A stretch of 64,000 nt of DNA, taken from Prorocentrum cordatum. Its lineage: Eukaryota; Sar; Dinophyceae; Prorocentrales; Prorocentraceae. The stretch spans positions 5,001 through 69,000 of the forward strand of contig CAUYUJ010007269.1 in NCBI GenBank assembly GCA_963575745.1. The letters are read 5' to 3'. The notes below the pieces were generated by a model. That model saw only the letters and a program-made list of their open reading frames with translations. It ran no database searches and was not told the origin of the DNA. The position numbers were made by a program, and so were the translations under genes. Every line of letters starts with the position of its first letter. Position 1 is the first letter of the stretch. This document shows positions 32,356 through 44,118 of this stretch, in pieces.

Positions 32356-32869
32356 AGGAGAAGCTCAGCTGCTTCCCGGGAAAGAGAACTCCATTTCTGG
32401 AGCCCCGCTTTAGCAGCCACGGGTTCGGCCTTCGCCCCTCCGATCCATGCTTTGTGGGATGGGGAGACGGTCCGCCGCCCCCCTGCGCTGCCAGTGCTGC
32501 GCAGGGTTTGTGGGGATTTGGATTGGATTCGCTGACCAAGCCCTCCGACCCTTCCCCTCCCATCAAATCGGCGGTGGACAAAACTCCCTTTAATACACCG
32601 CCCTTTCGTGAATGCGGCCTAGCACCGCAACCGACGGACCTGGACCCGCAAAAAACGACGACCGCGACGCCCTCTCGCGAACCAAACACGACGAATTCGC
32701 TCATCGATGTGCCAGGGTATGTATAGGAGGTCGATCGTACCCTCGAATCCTGCTCCCGCCCCTGCTGGCAATGACCCCCGGCCCCGGTCCTGCCGGGGCC
32801 CCCGAGAAGTCCTGCTGCACCACCAGGCGGGCCGCACGGGAGGATCACAGCCAGGATGGGCAGATCGTT

Positions 32870-33192
32870 ACCAGCCTGGAACACATCCCTGTTGAAGGGG
32901 CCCCGGGCACACCAAAAAAAATACACAAATAACAGGATCCCCATTATTTTCCCATATTTTCTTGTTTTTTGTCTTCCCCCCCACTTCCCTTGTTTTCCCA
33001 TATTTTCCCGGGAGTCGACGATTAATCGTGTCTGTGTGTTTCTTCCCCTGCTGACCTATACCTATGCTGGGCATCGCCCCATCACGGTGCCAATATCAGG
33101 GATTAACCATCAGCTTTTGAGGGCGCATCCCTGAGACTGTCGTCGCCTCTCGGCGTGTCAATCTTAGGGATGGGGACAAGTTCGAGGCCGGT
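32870..33192. mobile_element. Foldback element H, copy 1 (interrupted)
   Basis: Starts ACCAGCCTGGAACACATCCC and ends TTCGAGGCCGGT. The inner hairpin arms are GATTAACC or CTTTTGAGGG-type and CCCTGAGACTGTCGTCGCC. It is split by D160 copy C at 32,893-33,053. Confidence 0.8.
32893..33053 (+). mobile_element. Short mobile element (family D160), copy C
   Basis: TGAAGGGGCCCCGGGCACAC to TGTGTCTGTGTGTTTCTTCCCC, with GGGAGTCGACGATTAAT inside. It is inserted in element H copy 1; the target-site duplication is not clear. Confidence 0.75.
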
Positions 33193-33237
33193 GAAAGCGG
33201 AACGCTTCCCCTTCCGCTCGGGTCGACGCCCCCCTTT

Positions 33238-33451
33238 TGGACGCCCGAAATGGGTACGGAAAAAACTGGGTACAATGCCCAACAACAAATGTTGTTCCAA
33301 CCAACAGTGGCCGCTGTTGGGCGGGCGGCCTTGTGCCTCAAATGGACACAGGCCGCGGCGGCGCGGACAGCGAGTCCTGTTCAAAATGAACAGGAACTGC
33401 TGTTGGGCATTGTACCCACTCTTTTCGTGCCCATTTCGGGCGTCCAGAGTT
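33238..33451. mobile_element. Foldback element U
   Basis: GGACGCCCGAAATGGGTACG faces CGTGCCCATTTCGGGCGTCC, with GGGTACAATGCCCAACA and TGTTGGGCATTGTACCC as a second inner pair: about 50 bp of inverted repeat at each end of a 214-bp element. The inside holds GGCCGCTGTTGGGCGGGCGG. It sits between two pieces of H-type sequence. Confidence 0.85.
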
Positions 33452-33935
33452 GCCAATCTCAGGGATTCCCTGCGTTTTTGAAGGGGCGCACCCCTGAGAT
33501 TGCCATCGCCCTTCGGCGTGCCAATCCGAGGGATGGGGACAAGTTCGAGGCAAGTGAGATCGGAGCGCTTCCCCTCCCGCTCGGGTCGACGCCCCCCTCC
33601 GCCGATCCGCCGCGTGGCCGGGGGACGTCCTCGCGGCGCCGCGCGGGCGCAGTCGGGGGCAGGCCCCGGCAGGCCCCGGCACGCGGAGAGATCGGGGGAG
33701 AGACCAGCAGGCCTTGCGGCGGACAGGCGGCGGGACAGGCCACCCGACGGCGTCTGGACGCCCGAGATGGGCACGGAAAGAATGGGTACAATGCCCAACA
33801 AGCAGTTCCTAAGAGTGACACACCGAAAGGCGATGACGATCTTAGGATTGGCACGCCGAAGGGCGATGGTAATCTCAGGGGTGCGCCCCTTCAAAAACTG
33901 AGGGAATCCCTAAGATTGGCGGGCAACCAGCCTAT
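33447..33935. repeat. Partial H and U elements
   Basis: 33,447-33,560 is the right part of an H element. 33,765-33,800 repeats the U end (GGACGCCCGAGATGGGCACGG, GGGTACAATGCCCAACA). 33,800-33,935 is H sequence in the opposite orientation. GC-rich unassigned sequence fills 33,600-33,760. Confidence 0.7.
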
Positions 33936-34582
33936 TAGACCACACCTGCGGCCGGCAGGTCCTGCGGGGGTCAGTCCCCGAGCTGGGCCGGGCAGGCCCG
34001 AGATTCCTCGACCCACGGGGGGGGGAGACGCACTCGTCTCATCAGGGCCGAAACTGGCCACAGCAAAAATCGTGGCCCCTTCGTGGCTAGAATGGCCGAT
34101 CGGCCAGTACAGCATAAAAAACACGCAAGGGCCACAACAACAAGTACGGCCTCCTGGACGGGGTCCGAGTAAATGGGGTCGGACCCTGTCTACTCAGACC
34201 CCATCTAGGAGGCCTGTAAAAACGTCCACAATTATGTTTCCACCCGTTTCGTTCGTCGCTGGAGGTCCGCAGCGGCGCCTGAGTGGGGCCCACCCCTGGG
34301 TCAGTACCAAGGCCGAGGAGCAAGGGCGCGGGTCGACGGAACCGCGGGAAACGAGAGGAGGGGGGATGGGACAAGAAGAAACATGGCAGGGAGGCAGGGG
34401 CAAGAACGGAGGGGAAGAGAGGGGAAGGTTTTTGTTCCACTCGGACGGCGTCCTGTACCCAGGGCCTCGGATGGGATGGGGGAGGAGATCTGGGTAGACC
34501 ACCGCTCCCTTCTCGAAGAGCAGCTCTTCAGAAGTGAGCGAGCGTGGCACTCCCTGCCAGCAGGGGGGGGACATAAGCCACA

Positions 34583-34765
34583 CTTGGGAGGGGGAAAGCA
34601 CACAGACACCACGAATCGCCGAATTCCCAAGAGGGAAGCATGGGAAAAGATGGGAAGTGGGGGGAAGGGGGGGGGGGGGGGGGGGGGCGAAAAACCCAGA
34701 AAAGATTCCAGACCATGGGGGATCCTGGGAACTGTGTCAATCTCTTTGTGTCCCTGGGCCCCTTT
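34583..34765 (-). mobile_element. Short mobile element (family D160), copy D
   Basis: Inverted relative to the other copies. Its ends are flanked by GCCACA at 34,577-34,582 and 34,766-34,771, a probable target-site duplication. It contains a run of 21 G (34,667-34,687). Confidence 0.8.
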
Positions 34766-35078
34766 GCCACAGCCCCCCCAAAGACGGCAAGGCCTCCGAC
34801 TGATTTGTGTGCGACGCCACTCCGCCGGACCTCCCCGGACCCTACGGTCGCGGCGACCGGCTCGCAGCCCGCAGCCCCCCCCCCCCGGAGGTGCGGCCTG
34901 CTGGCAGGGTGGGCGGGTGGCAGGGGGGGAGAATGGGGAGAGGGGCGAGGGGACGAGAGGGGGGAGAGCAGGAGATGGGAGGGACCATCCTCCATCCTCG
35001 GCCCCTCGTTTCCCTGTCCCTCGCTCCGCCCTCGCTGCTCCGTTCTGCCTCTCCACCCGCTGGTTCGTGCCCGCGGAC

Positions 35079-35142
35079 CTCTCAGCCCGGCTCCCGAGGT
35101 ACTGCTTGAACTTCTGCGCGAAGCAGTAGCTCCCCTGCGCTC
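35079..35142 (-). CDS. Patched/Dispatched-type RND protein, exon i (lumenal loop)
   Basis: Minus strand. The acceptor is TGCGTCCAG|GAGCGC and the donor GAGAG|GTCCGC (GT). Phase 1 at its start matches exon f, and phase 2 at its end matches exon e (AG|G = Arg). It encodes AQG and SYCFAQKFKQYLGSRAE. Nearly every codon ends in G or C. On its own it is a short amphipathic helix; the call rests on exact phase agreement with both neighbours and on the splice style. Confidence 0.7.
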
Positions 35143-35482
35143 CTGGACGCAGAACCCATCAGCAGGAATATTTACAACTGCAGACAAAGACGGCCTGGCC
35201 TGTGAGAGACCCAAGCGCACATGCGCACTGGCACCTGCACTCTGTAGCAATACACACCCACAATGACGAAGGCGTGCTAACCCTACGCCTCTGAGATTCA
35301 CTGGGTGGGGATAACAATGCTTGGGGTCCAGGGAGGATGTTAAAACTTTGTCCCGGCAGGCGCAACAGATAGAACGTTGAGGAAGAGGAGGAGGATGAGA
35401 ATGTTTTTGTTGATGATGATGGCATTGCTGATGAAGAGGGGGTGAAGGGGAAGAGGTGGGAGAAGCGGATAGTCGTAAGTGG

Positions 35483-35919
<437 letters not shown>

Positions 35920-36004
35920 AGAAATAGTCGTGGTAGTACTAGTAGTCGTAGAAGTAATAGTAGTAGTCGTAGTAGTCGTGGTAGGGGAGGGAGGAAGGAG
36001 GAGG

Positions 36005-36560
36005 GAGGAGGCAGATAAGTGGAGGGGGAGGAGACTTCGAAAGGAATGAGGTGGCAAACATGTCGAATTCCTGTTGTACAACCAGTCAATTCAAAACGGT
36101 GTTCAAGTCCCTGGGGGGCTCACCTTGAGCATTTTCCTACGATCGCAAAACCCAGGGGATAAGAAAATCGCCCGTGGGGGGAGGGAAGGTAATAGTCGCA
36201 GCCGGAGTTTCGTACTGTCCCCGGTGACAATGAAGCTCGGCCCCGCCGCGCCCCACCGCCGACTAACACTGCATTGGCCGGAGATGATCAGCCCTTAGGT
36301 CTTAAGGGGGGGATGCTTCGTTATCCGCGGCATGCGTTCATTTCTGTTTGAGCTGAAAAAACAGACTTCATATTGATTTGCAACGATCGGGACCAATCGT
36401 AGTCCGACGGAGCGCTCGCTGAGTGAGCCAATCCGCTGAGCCCCTCTTGCAGGGGTTGACACGGCGTGTGGGATTGTTGTTCAATTCCCCCCCCCCCCCC
36501 CCACGGGGTCAAAGATCCTGCTAGAAGGAGGGTGGCATGGGCGGGTGGGAAGACAAACTC
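36005..36560. other. No gene recognised
   Basis: Unique-looking DNA with a C run of about 17 near 36,487. No motif seen. Confidence 0.4.
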
Positions 36561-37060
36561 CTGAACAAACCTCCGGGGCCCTTGGAAACTCCAAATCTAC
36601 CGTCTGTGGCCGCCAACATATTCCAAATGCGTTCGAATTTGGCTCCAGAAGGGCTCCAGCACGCAAGAGAAGCCTCAAGGACATCCGAGATGGTCTCAAG
36701 ACGGCCAAAGACGGCCCCAAAAGAACCTCCCAAGGGGCCTGGAAATGCAAGAACAATTGATTCAACTTGTTTCTTGATTGTTCCGCGATCTCGTTTCTCG
36801 GTCTTCTGAAAATCGCAATCGGCCCGAGAGGCCACCGAAGTAAGCCCAAGACGGCCCAAGAGGCCCCAAGAGGACTGGGAGGAGGCTCAAGAGGGCCTCC
36901 TCAGACGGCCAAGGAGGCCCTCGAAAAGGCCCCAAGAATAGGCCCAAGAGGGGGAGGAAACTCACGGGGACCCCAAGAACCTCCCCCACAACATGGCCCC
37001 CAAGGCTCCCGAGACGCCCCAAGGGGGCCCCCAGAAACTCCCAGGAGCAGTGGAAAGGAT
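36560..37060. repeat. Minisatellite tract, GGCCCAAGA orientation, with AT-rich core
   Basis: Arms at 36,640-36,745 and 36,820-37,060 flank an AT-rich core (36,750-36,815: ATTGATTCAACTTGTTTC... GTCTTCTGAAAATCG). Confidence 0.7.
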
Positions 37061-37377
37061 GCAAGAAGCCGCCCCCTGAGGTGTCTTCTGTTCCGTCTTA
37101 GGGGGACCGTGTCCGTCCCGTCGCGGCCCCATCCGCGTTGAATCCATGCCGAATCCATGTCGGGCTCGTCGAGTCCGTGTCGAACCCGTGTGGAAATCGC
37201 GTCGGATCCACGCCAAATCCGCGTCGAGGCCGCATCGAGCCCGCGTGGGGCAAACGAACTGGCACCACTACTGGGGGCAGGCGAGGGCCCCCGCGAAGGC
37301 AACGTTGAGGCCTCGAGAGGCCCCCGAGGAGGAGGAGGCCGAACCAGCAGCAGCCGCGCGCAAGCATCACGACGGTT

Positions 37378-37537
37378 ACCAGCCTGGAACATATCCCTAT
37401 CCCTATCCCTATGCTGGGCACCTCCTCATCACGATGCCAATCTTAGGGGTCCCCTCATTTTTTGAGGGCGAATCCCTGAGATTGTCATCGCCTTTTGGCG
37501 TGTCAGTCTTAGGGATAGGGACACGTTCGAGGCTGGT
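37378..37537. mobile_element. Foldback element H, copy 4 (intact, 160 bp)
   Basis: ACCAGCCTGGAACATATCCC and TTCGAGGCTGGT are terminal inverted repeats. Inner arms are GATGCCAATCTTAGGGG and CCTGAGATTGTCATC around TTTTTTGAGGGCG. It contains (CCCTAT)3. Confidence 0.85.
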
Positions 37538-37634
37538 AAAAATCCGCGTCGAGGTCGCATCGAGTCCGCGTCGGGCACAAGAAGAGGCACCACTATTGGG
37601 GGCAGGCGAGGTCCCCCCGCAAGGCATCGGGAGG

Positions 37635-38140
37635 CCCCCCAGGAGGAGGAGGAGGAGGAGGAAGGAGGAGGAGGGAGGAGGAGGGAGGAGGAGGAGGAGG
37701 AGGAGGAGGAGGGAGGAGGAGGAGAAGGGAGGAGGGGGAGGAGGGAGGAGGAGGAAGGGGAGGAGGAGGAGGAGGAGGAGGAGGCCGAAGCAGCAGCGGC
37801 CGCGGGCGAGAGCAGCACGACGGGAGGCGGGCACCGCAACGACGCGGGCGAGAGCAGGAGCCGCGCAGGTCCTCCTCGTCGGGGGGGGGGGGGTCGGCGG
37901 AACGGCGCAAGCCTTTTGCATCGAGGTCTCCTCCTCCTCCTTCCCCTCCTCCAGCCTCCTCCTCCTCCTCCGCCTCCTCCTCCTCCTACTCCTCCTCCTC
38001 CTTCCACTCCTCCACCTCCTCCTCCTCCACCTCTCCTCCTCCGCCTCCTCCTCCTCCGCCTCCTCCTCCTCCTCCCCTCCTCCTCCTCCTCCCCCTCCGC
38101 CTCCTCCTCCTCCTCCTCCGCCTCCTCCTCCTCCTCCGCT
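37635..38140. repeat. Inverted (GGA)n / (CTC)n pair
   Basis: GGA-rich 37,635-37,790, a 140-bp GC-rich spacer, then CTC-rich 37,930-38,137. The two halves are inverted and could pair. Confidence 0.9.
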
Positions 38141-38382
38141 CAAGGCGATGGCTTTGGTTCGGAGGTGGGAAATTATGCGGATGGAAAGCAGGGCCAAGCG
38201 ATTGAGACGGACCTGGCGGTGGCGGCAAGGCTGACGATCTCAGCGGGCCCAATGCAACTCCTGCCGCTCATCGCCCTTCCTCGTGATGCCGATCGGGCCC
38301 CGCCTGCTCCTTCTCCCCGTGTTAAGCATACCCCAGCTCCCGCCTCCCGCCCCATCTCCCCCAGATTACCAGGTTAATGATG

Positions 38383-38640
38383 TTAACTTGTCCCGCGCTC
38401 TAACCTGCAGCCCCTACTTCTACTGTTAGTATTTGGCCGCCTCCTACCGAGACGTATTCCACATGCAGAGTCAAAGTCGCCATCCCAGGCCCCCACATCA
38501 TACTCCAATGCGCACTCCCACTCGTAGACCTGCTTCTTTTCCTGTAACATATCTTCGCGCTCACTAAAACATACATCTGAAAATCCAGACGACCCCTTGG
38601 GGTCTGCGGCGTGTGAGACTGCTGCCCCTCCCCCTCCCCG
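38383..38640 (-). other. Unrecognised open stretch
   Basis: The minus strand reads DVCFSEREDMLQEKKQVYEW and GAWDGDFDSACGIRLGRRRP before a stop at 38,383. It resembles protein in composition but uses AT-ending codons, unlike the accepted exons, and no family is recognised. Sequence upstream is GC-rich and unconvincing. Confidence 0.2.
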
Positions 38641-38759
38641 AAGGGCTCCGTCCGGCCGGTTTTGGAGGGGGTCCTTGTGACAGGGGTCGGCGGACTCTGC
38701 GGTCCCGACAGCCTCGGACATACTCATAGGCGGTTCCCGACGGCTTCGAAATTGCTCAC

Positions 38760-39300
38760 CGGGTCCCTCTACGACTCCAAATGGCACCCAATCGCCCTGA
38801 GATGGCTTCAAGACAGCCCACGAAGGCAGCAAGATCCCTCCAAGAGACCCTCCACGAGGGCCCATACTAGCCAAAATTGTGCCATACCTAGGGGGAAGCT
38901 GGGGTCTGAGGCCGTGACCAGCGACCCGAGGCGGGCCAAGAGGCTTCCAGTGGGCTCCACCGCACCTGGGATGGCCTCAAAAGGTGCCCGAGGCAGCCCC
39001 AGAGAACGCCGAGACAGCCTCCAGACCACCCAACATGGCTCTATGCGGCCCAGCACGGGCCAACCCAGCCCAAGATGGCCCAATGCGGTCCACCAGCCGC
39101 CGCAGACGGTCCAGCCTCCCCCAGAGGCCCCGTAGACGCTCCAATATATGGCCCCCCAAAGACCTCCCCAAAGGCCACCAACCAGCCAACATCGCCGCCT
39201 TCAAGTACAGTGGAAGCCAGTCCACAAGAAACCTTCCACAAGAAACCCAACCCTGAGACCACAGGACGTCCATCGACTTTTGGTGTGGGAGCGTCGCGCT
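38760..39300. repeat. Minisatellite tract, GGCCCAAGA orientation
   Basis: AAGATGGCCCAATGCGG-type units. At 39,228-39,266 AAACCTTCCACAAGAAACCC and AACCCTGAGACC recur in nearly identical form at 60,140-60,172. Unassigned DNA follows to 39,950. Confidence 0.65.
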
Positions 39301-39989
39301 TTCGATAGCAAAACCATCGAAACCCAAGAAACCCAGGGCACCCTGGAGGCACTCAGGGTATTCTTGGCATGGGTCTCCACTGTAAGATGGCACCAACACG
39401 CCATTGGACTTGCGACGATGTTCATCACTGCCACATGGCGACTGCAAAACACTCAACCAGGAACCCGGGAAAGACCCAAGCAACTGCCGAAGAGAGAGAG
39501 ACCATGGAGTTGACCCGCAGAAAGCCCATAGGGTTTGTCCATGACGTTCCCGCAGTCCCACGAAACATCCAGAACTGAGACACATGGCCTCTCCAAAAAC
39601 ACCACCAAGTGACAGCCTCTGCGCACAAGCCAGGCCCACGAACGACCTAATTCGAGGGGTGAGCAGATGTGGCGTAAGTCTGAAGAGTATAATTCCGCAG
39701 CCACATGGGATTGTTATTAATGTGCAGGTTCGACGGCAGGCGGGCGATCATTTTGGTTCGCAGTGGCAAGGGCGAGCAAGGGAAAATTCGCCGGCCCAAC
39801 GGGCCAGGGCGTGCTAAGATCTCCGGTAACTGGTTAACAGTATTAACAGTATTTCTAGTTCGCGCGCGCGGGGCGGCCCCTGGGGGTCCCCCGGCGAAAA
39901 GTACCCCGACCAACGCCCGACCGCCGCCCGACCGCCGCCCGACCAAGTCTACTCAGAGATGGTTTTCCTTCTGGGTGCGGCCTCTCAGG

Positions 39990-40590
39990 CTCCCCAGAGC
40001 GCGCTCAGAGTGCCCCAAGAGGCCCCCAAGACTGCCCAAGAGGCCCCCGAGACGCCCAAAGAGCGCTCGAAGACGCCGAAGATGACCCCAAGACGGCCCA
40101 AAAGGCCCCCAAGACAGCCCAAGAGGCCTCCAAGACGCCCCAAGAGCCTTCCAAGAGGCCTCCGAAGAGAGCCCCAAGAGGCCAAAATCGTTGATTTTCA
40201 TTGGTTTTTTAGATGTTTTTTGTGTTCTGGCTTTTTCGGCTTCCGGACGCTCCAAGACGGCCCAAGAGGCCCCCAAGACCGCTCCAAGACGGCCCACGAG
40301 GCTCCCAAGACGGCCCCGGAACGGCCCAGGAGGGCCCCCAAGACGGCCCAAGTGCCGCCCAAGACGGACCAAGAGGCCCCAAGACGGGCCCAAGAGGGGC
40401 TCAAGAGGGGAACCGAGAACTGAAAAATCGAGCCCTCCGCCCCAGAAGGCGCCCAGGAGGCCCCAAAAAGGCCCCAAGAGGCCCCCAAGAGGCCCCCAAG
40501 ACGCCCCAAGAGGCGCCCAAGAGGCCCAAAAGAGGCCCCAAGAGGCCCCAAAACGGCCCCCAAGAAGCCCCAAAACTCGGCTAGCCCACA
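39990..40590. repeat. Minisatellite tract with conserved core
   Basis: Arms 39,990-40,185 and 40,256-40,590 of AAGAGGCCCCCAAGACGGCC units flank an AT-rich core (40,186-40,255) with GTGTTCTGGC, a TTTTTCGGCTTCCGGACGC end and GATGTTTTTTGTG. The same core is at 49,368-49,442 and, inverted, at 60,478-60,540. Confidence 0.8.
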
Positions 40591-40599
40591 CCGGTGCGA

Positions 40600-42465
40600 C
40601 AATATGGGCCGGCGGAATGAGCGAAGCGATTAAATAAAAATGATGAACAACGACTGCATAATAATCGGACACCGCGACCGGATGCTAAGGATCTGCTATA
40701 CAAGCGCAAGCCACTTGAACGCCCAACTGGAAGCCGAAAGTGGCAGCCCATGACCCTCGGCTACGAGTTGGGATAGGCCAAGAAACAAGGATGCAAGGAT
40801 GCAAAGGCACCCTGTAGCCGCTGCGGCCGCCGCCTGCGCCCCCGCGATCGACGTCATACATTCAATTTTGCACGTGCCTATCTGAGACAAATCAGCATCG
40901 TTGCCTTTCGGGCTGCCTTCTGCCCGAATGCGGCCCACCCGCCGATCCTGGCCGCCTGATCCGCATAACTTAGGTATCCGCTCGGTCTAACGTAGTGCCC
41001 CGCCTTTGAACTGGGGAATGAAAATATATGCGTTTTCGGCGGGTACACAACCAGAATTTGTGAGAATCGAGGCCGGCTAGACCAGGAGATCCTCGATTAG
41101 GGCAACGTAGGGAAAAACACATACGCGTATGACACGATAGCACGAGAATAACATAAATACGGGTCGAAGGAACGAGTCAGGCGAAGTCCGCGAAACGCAA
41201 GTGTGATATATTTGCAACGCGGAAGTACAAGTACGAACGAAGTGTGAAACACGTGTGAAACAGGTATGTCCAAAATACGAGGTGTACAAAATATGACAAA
41301 AGTACCTCTCACACGTTTCACACTTAGGATTTGTAAACTGTTGTGCACTGTACTTCTGCACGGCACATTTCTCGCACTCGTACTGCGGTGTGGTACTTTT
41401 TTCAATGGCAAAAAGATACTTTGCGGTCCTCTGGGGGGAGTCTGGTGTAGCTGTCCGGAATCTGTCAAAGCAGAAAACAATTGACCCTACTGTACCTGAT
41501 CTCATAACGGCCGCTCTGTCCTCGTTGAAAAAATTGAAACATTCAACGTGGACAACACAAACTGGGTTATGTAATTACTTCGCACATGCCGCCGGCATAT
41601 GATGTATCACTGCTGGCATCTGGATGTGCTAGGACGGGCCATGGGTGACAGGTTGTTGAGAAGCCGCGTGACATGCATATGAACAATCAAGACAAACTGC
41701 CATGGTGCACGATATCTCCGCAACGCTGTTGTCCAGCTGTCTGCCGGGATGATCGCGTGATCCTCGCTGGGGCAAAAACCGCAACTGCCGCAGACGGCGG
41801 CGACGGCGTCTGCGGCAGTTGTCAGCAATATTCTCTGGCGCCCGCTCGTGGCATGGCGATACCAGCGCGTGCCCTCGCGCGTTGATGGCGCCGCCGCACT
41901 GCGGCAGAAGAAATTTGGGCTACAAATATGGACCTTGCAATTCCTCACCGCAAACACCGCCACATAACACACCCAATGGTCGGCGCGCGAAAACGGCGCC
42001 GTTAAACTGATAATTCACAACGGGGTACACACATCCAAATTTGCAACGTTGGTCAACAAGTATGCGTTATGATATGACCATCCAAAAGTATTGAATAACA
42101 CGGGACCATGGCATGATCCAAATTCTCTGACATCAGATCTTCCTGACAATGCACATACCTCACACACTTTTCCGCCAACCCTTTGTGTCCGCATCCTTGA
42201 GAGTGTTCAGTACGTTGCCGGGTTCTTTCTGGCAGCGTGGCCTGCGAACGTCCCAATTATCATAGCAACGCCACGTGCCATTATCGGCCTCGTTTCGATT
42301 ACACAGAGATGTGTTGATATCCTGTCAGGGTTTGTCTTCAGAGGTCGCATTAACGACCTCAGATCATGCGCGCACGCTTGTTGCCCACACCAATTAGTGC
42401 ACGACTGCTCTTTCTGTCGGCTGTTGTTCTTTCGTTGCGTACAATTTGGCTGTCCCTTGCTATCA
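40600..42465. other. AT-richer island, left part
   Basis: Base composition is clearly lower in GC than the surroundings and there are no microsatellites. At 41,225-41,330 GTGTGAAACACGTGTGAAAC faces CACACGTTTCACAC. Several modest open frames occur on the minus strand, none recognised. Confidence 0.4.
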
Positions 42466-43135
42466 AAATCAACGTGCTGATGCAGCCCAGCGCCAAGCAT
42501 TGCGATACTTGTTTTGGCAACAATTACTCCTATGTTTTGAAGTAGGTGCAAACCCAGCAATGTGTAGGCAAAGTCGTCTGTCCACTTCGCCCACAACATA
42601 CAGCAACGCCAATATGGCAATATTGCGCACAATCTCCAGTGGTTCCAACCAGCAACATCGCCATGGTCTCCTGCACATTCCTTCTTTAACAGAGCGGACA
42701 AGTTCCAGGATAGTTGCACGCAACTGATTTGAGTCAGCTGCAAATGTCAAACCACAACCTTCGGATGGCTGCGTCCCGTGACCACGCGCCCAATTAATCA
42801 GCACGCTCTCCATCACCGAATCTAGAGGCTCCCATGTTCTTCTTTCGGGGCAACCTTCGTGGCCATCGTGAAAAACAATGACATGAAAACACGAGTAAAA
42901 CGGAAATGGTCACAACTGCAAGCATTAGCGAGAAAACCGTCGCTTGCGCTTTGCTCCAGCATTGCGTGCGTCTTTTCTCGTGGGCATTGAGCCCGTGTGC
43001 CCGTTCATGCGCATAATGCTGCGCCTTCGTTTCTGTTTCCAGCTTGAGTCGGAAGCGTCGCAGGAAGAAACCCTGGGGCAAGCGTCACCATCTGCTCTGA
43101 GCGATACGCAGCCCGTGGCTTGCGGAGCTCAACTG
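42466..43135 (-). pseudogene. Frameshifted remnant, possible membrane protein
   Basis: The minus-strand frame at 43,110-42,800 reads KLETETKAQHYAHERAHGLN, then ATVFSLMLAVVTISVLLVFS, a credible membrane helix, and then stops. A second frame at 42,816-42,470 carries RATILELVRSVKEGM and EIVRNIAILALLYVVGEVDR. If these belong together, a frameshift near 42,860 separates them. Codon use is not GC3-biased, unlike the accepted exons, and the surrounding DNA is AT-richer, so it may come from a different source such as a retroelement or transferred DNA. No family is recognised. Confidence 0.3.
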
Positions 43136-44118
43136 GCCAGTGAAGGGAGTATTTCGTTGGACACGGATTGTGCGGGAGGGCCACATGCGTTGTGAGTACC
43201 ATGATGATGGACACTCTAACCGTTCTATCAATGAATTAAACATGTCTTTAACATGTTTGAACATGTTTGTGAAATGTTCAATGCATGCTGCTTCACATGC
43301 TTAAGACATGTTTGAAACATGTTGTTGGACATCTGGAATGTGTTTGGCGACATGCTTCCTCTCCAGTGATCGTCGTCCACAACACGTGCGAACACCCCCG
43401 CTGGGGCCCCGCAATGCGGCCCCCAACGAATCACGAAGCGCCGGGGGCACTGCGTCCAAAGTGAGCGTTTATTTTATTCGGCGTTTCGACATTAGGCGGA
43501 AAGGGGGGGGGAGGGGGGGTCTGGCTCCAGACCTCTGCTTAGTGCGACTGTTTGCAAGAGTGCTGCCTCTGGGAGGGACCCCACATGCTCGAAACAGGCG
43601 CCCAAAAATGGTCAAGATCTACTCCGTGGGTGGGGGGGGGGCGAGGGCCGAGGCCGATCGGCAAAACAATCTATCTATACAGATATATATATATATATAT
43701 ATATACACAGAACGCACACAAACACATCCACTGGGGCTGGAGTTTGGGCTGCCTGTGCAGGCGCGCGGCGCGAGGGGTGTGACGAACTGGGCGGCGCAAG
43801 CGCAAGCGGGAAAGCGGGCGCGCCCGCTGTGTTCTCCGAAGGGGCTGGAAGGTCTGTGCGAGAAATGCGGCCGGCTCCCCGATTACGCGGGGAGGGGGTA
43901 GGGACCGCAAGCTGGGGCCGCACTTTTTGAGTTCCCTGTTGGACGCGCGACGCGTGAATAGAGAATAGAATTACCCTGGCGAAGAGCGGTGCGTAAGTAC
44001 ATCAGGATTGCTACAACGGGGCCGATGACGTAACATGGACGCATGTGATTTTGCGAGCAGCAATCGGAAGGCTCGCAGGCCCCCGATCAAGATATAAGGG
44101 CTACGTAATAACAAATCA
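43136..44118. other. No gene recognised
   Basis: 43,235-43,340 has repeated ACATGTTTGAACATGTTTG motifs (self-complementary ACATGT). 43,680-43,710 is a TA run. A plus-strand frame at 43,815-43,890 (LCSPKGLEGLCEKCGRLPDY) is suggestive of a Cys pair but is isolated. Confidence 0.4.

Noticed and set aside
37391-37409. Telomere-like (CCCTAT)n
   Set aside because: Only three units, inside the arm of foldback element H.
38383-38874. Minus-strand open frame of 163 codons as a gene
   Set aside because: Only the last 80 codons look like protein, codon use is unlike the accepted exons, and no splice or family support was found; kept only as an unrecognised stretch.
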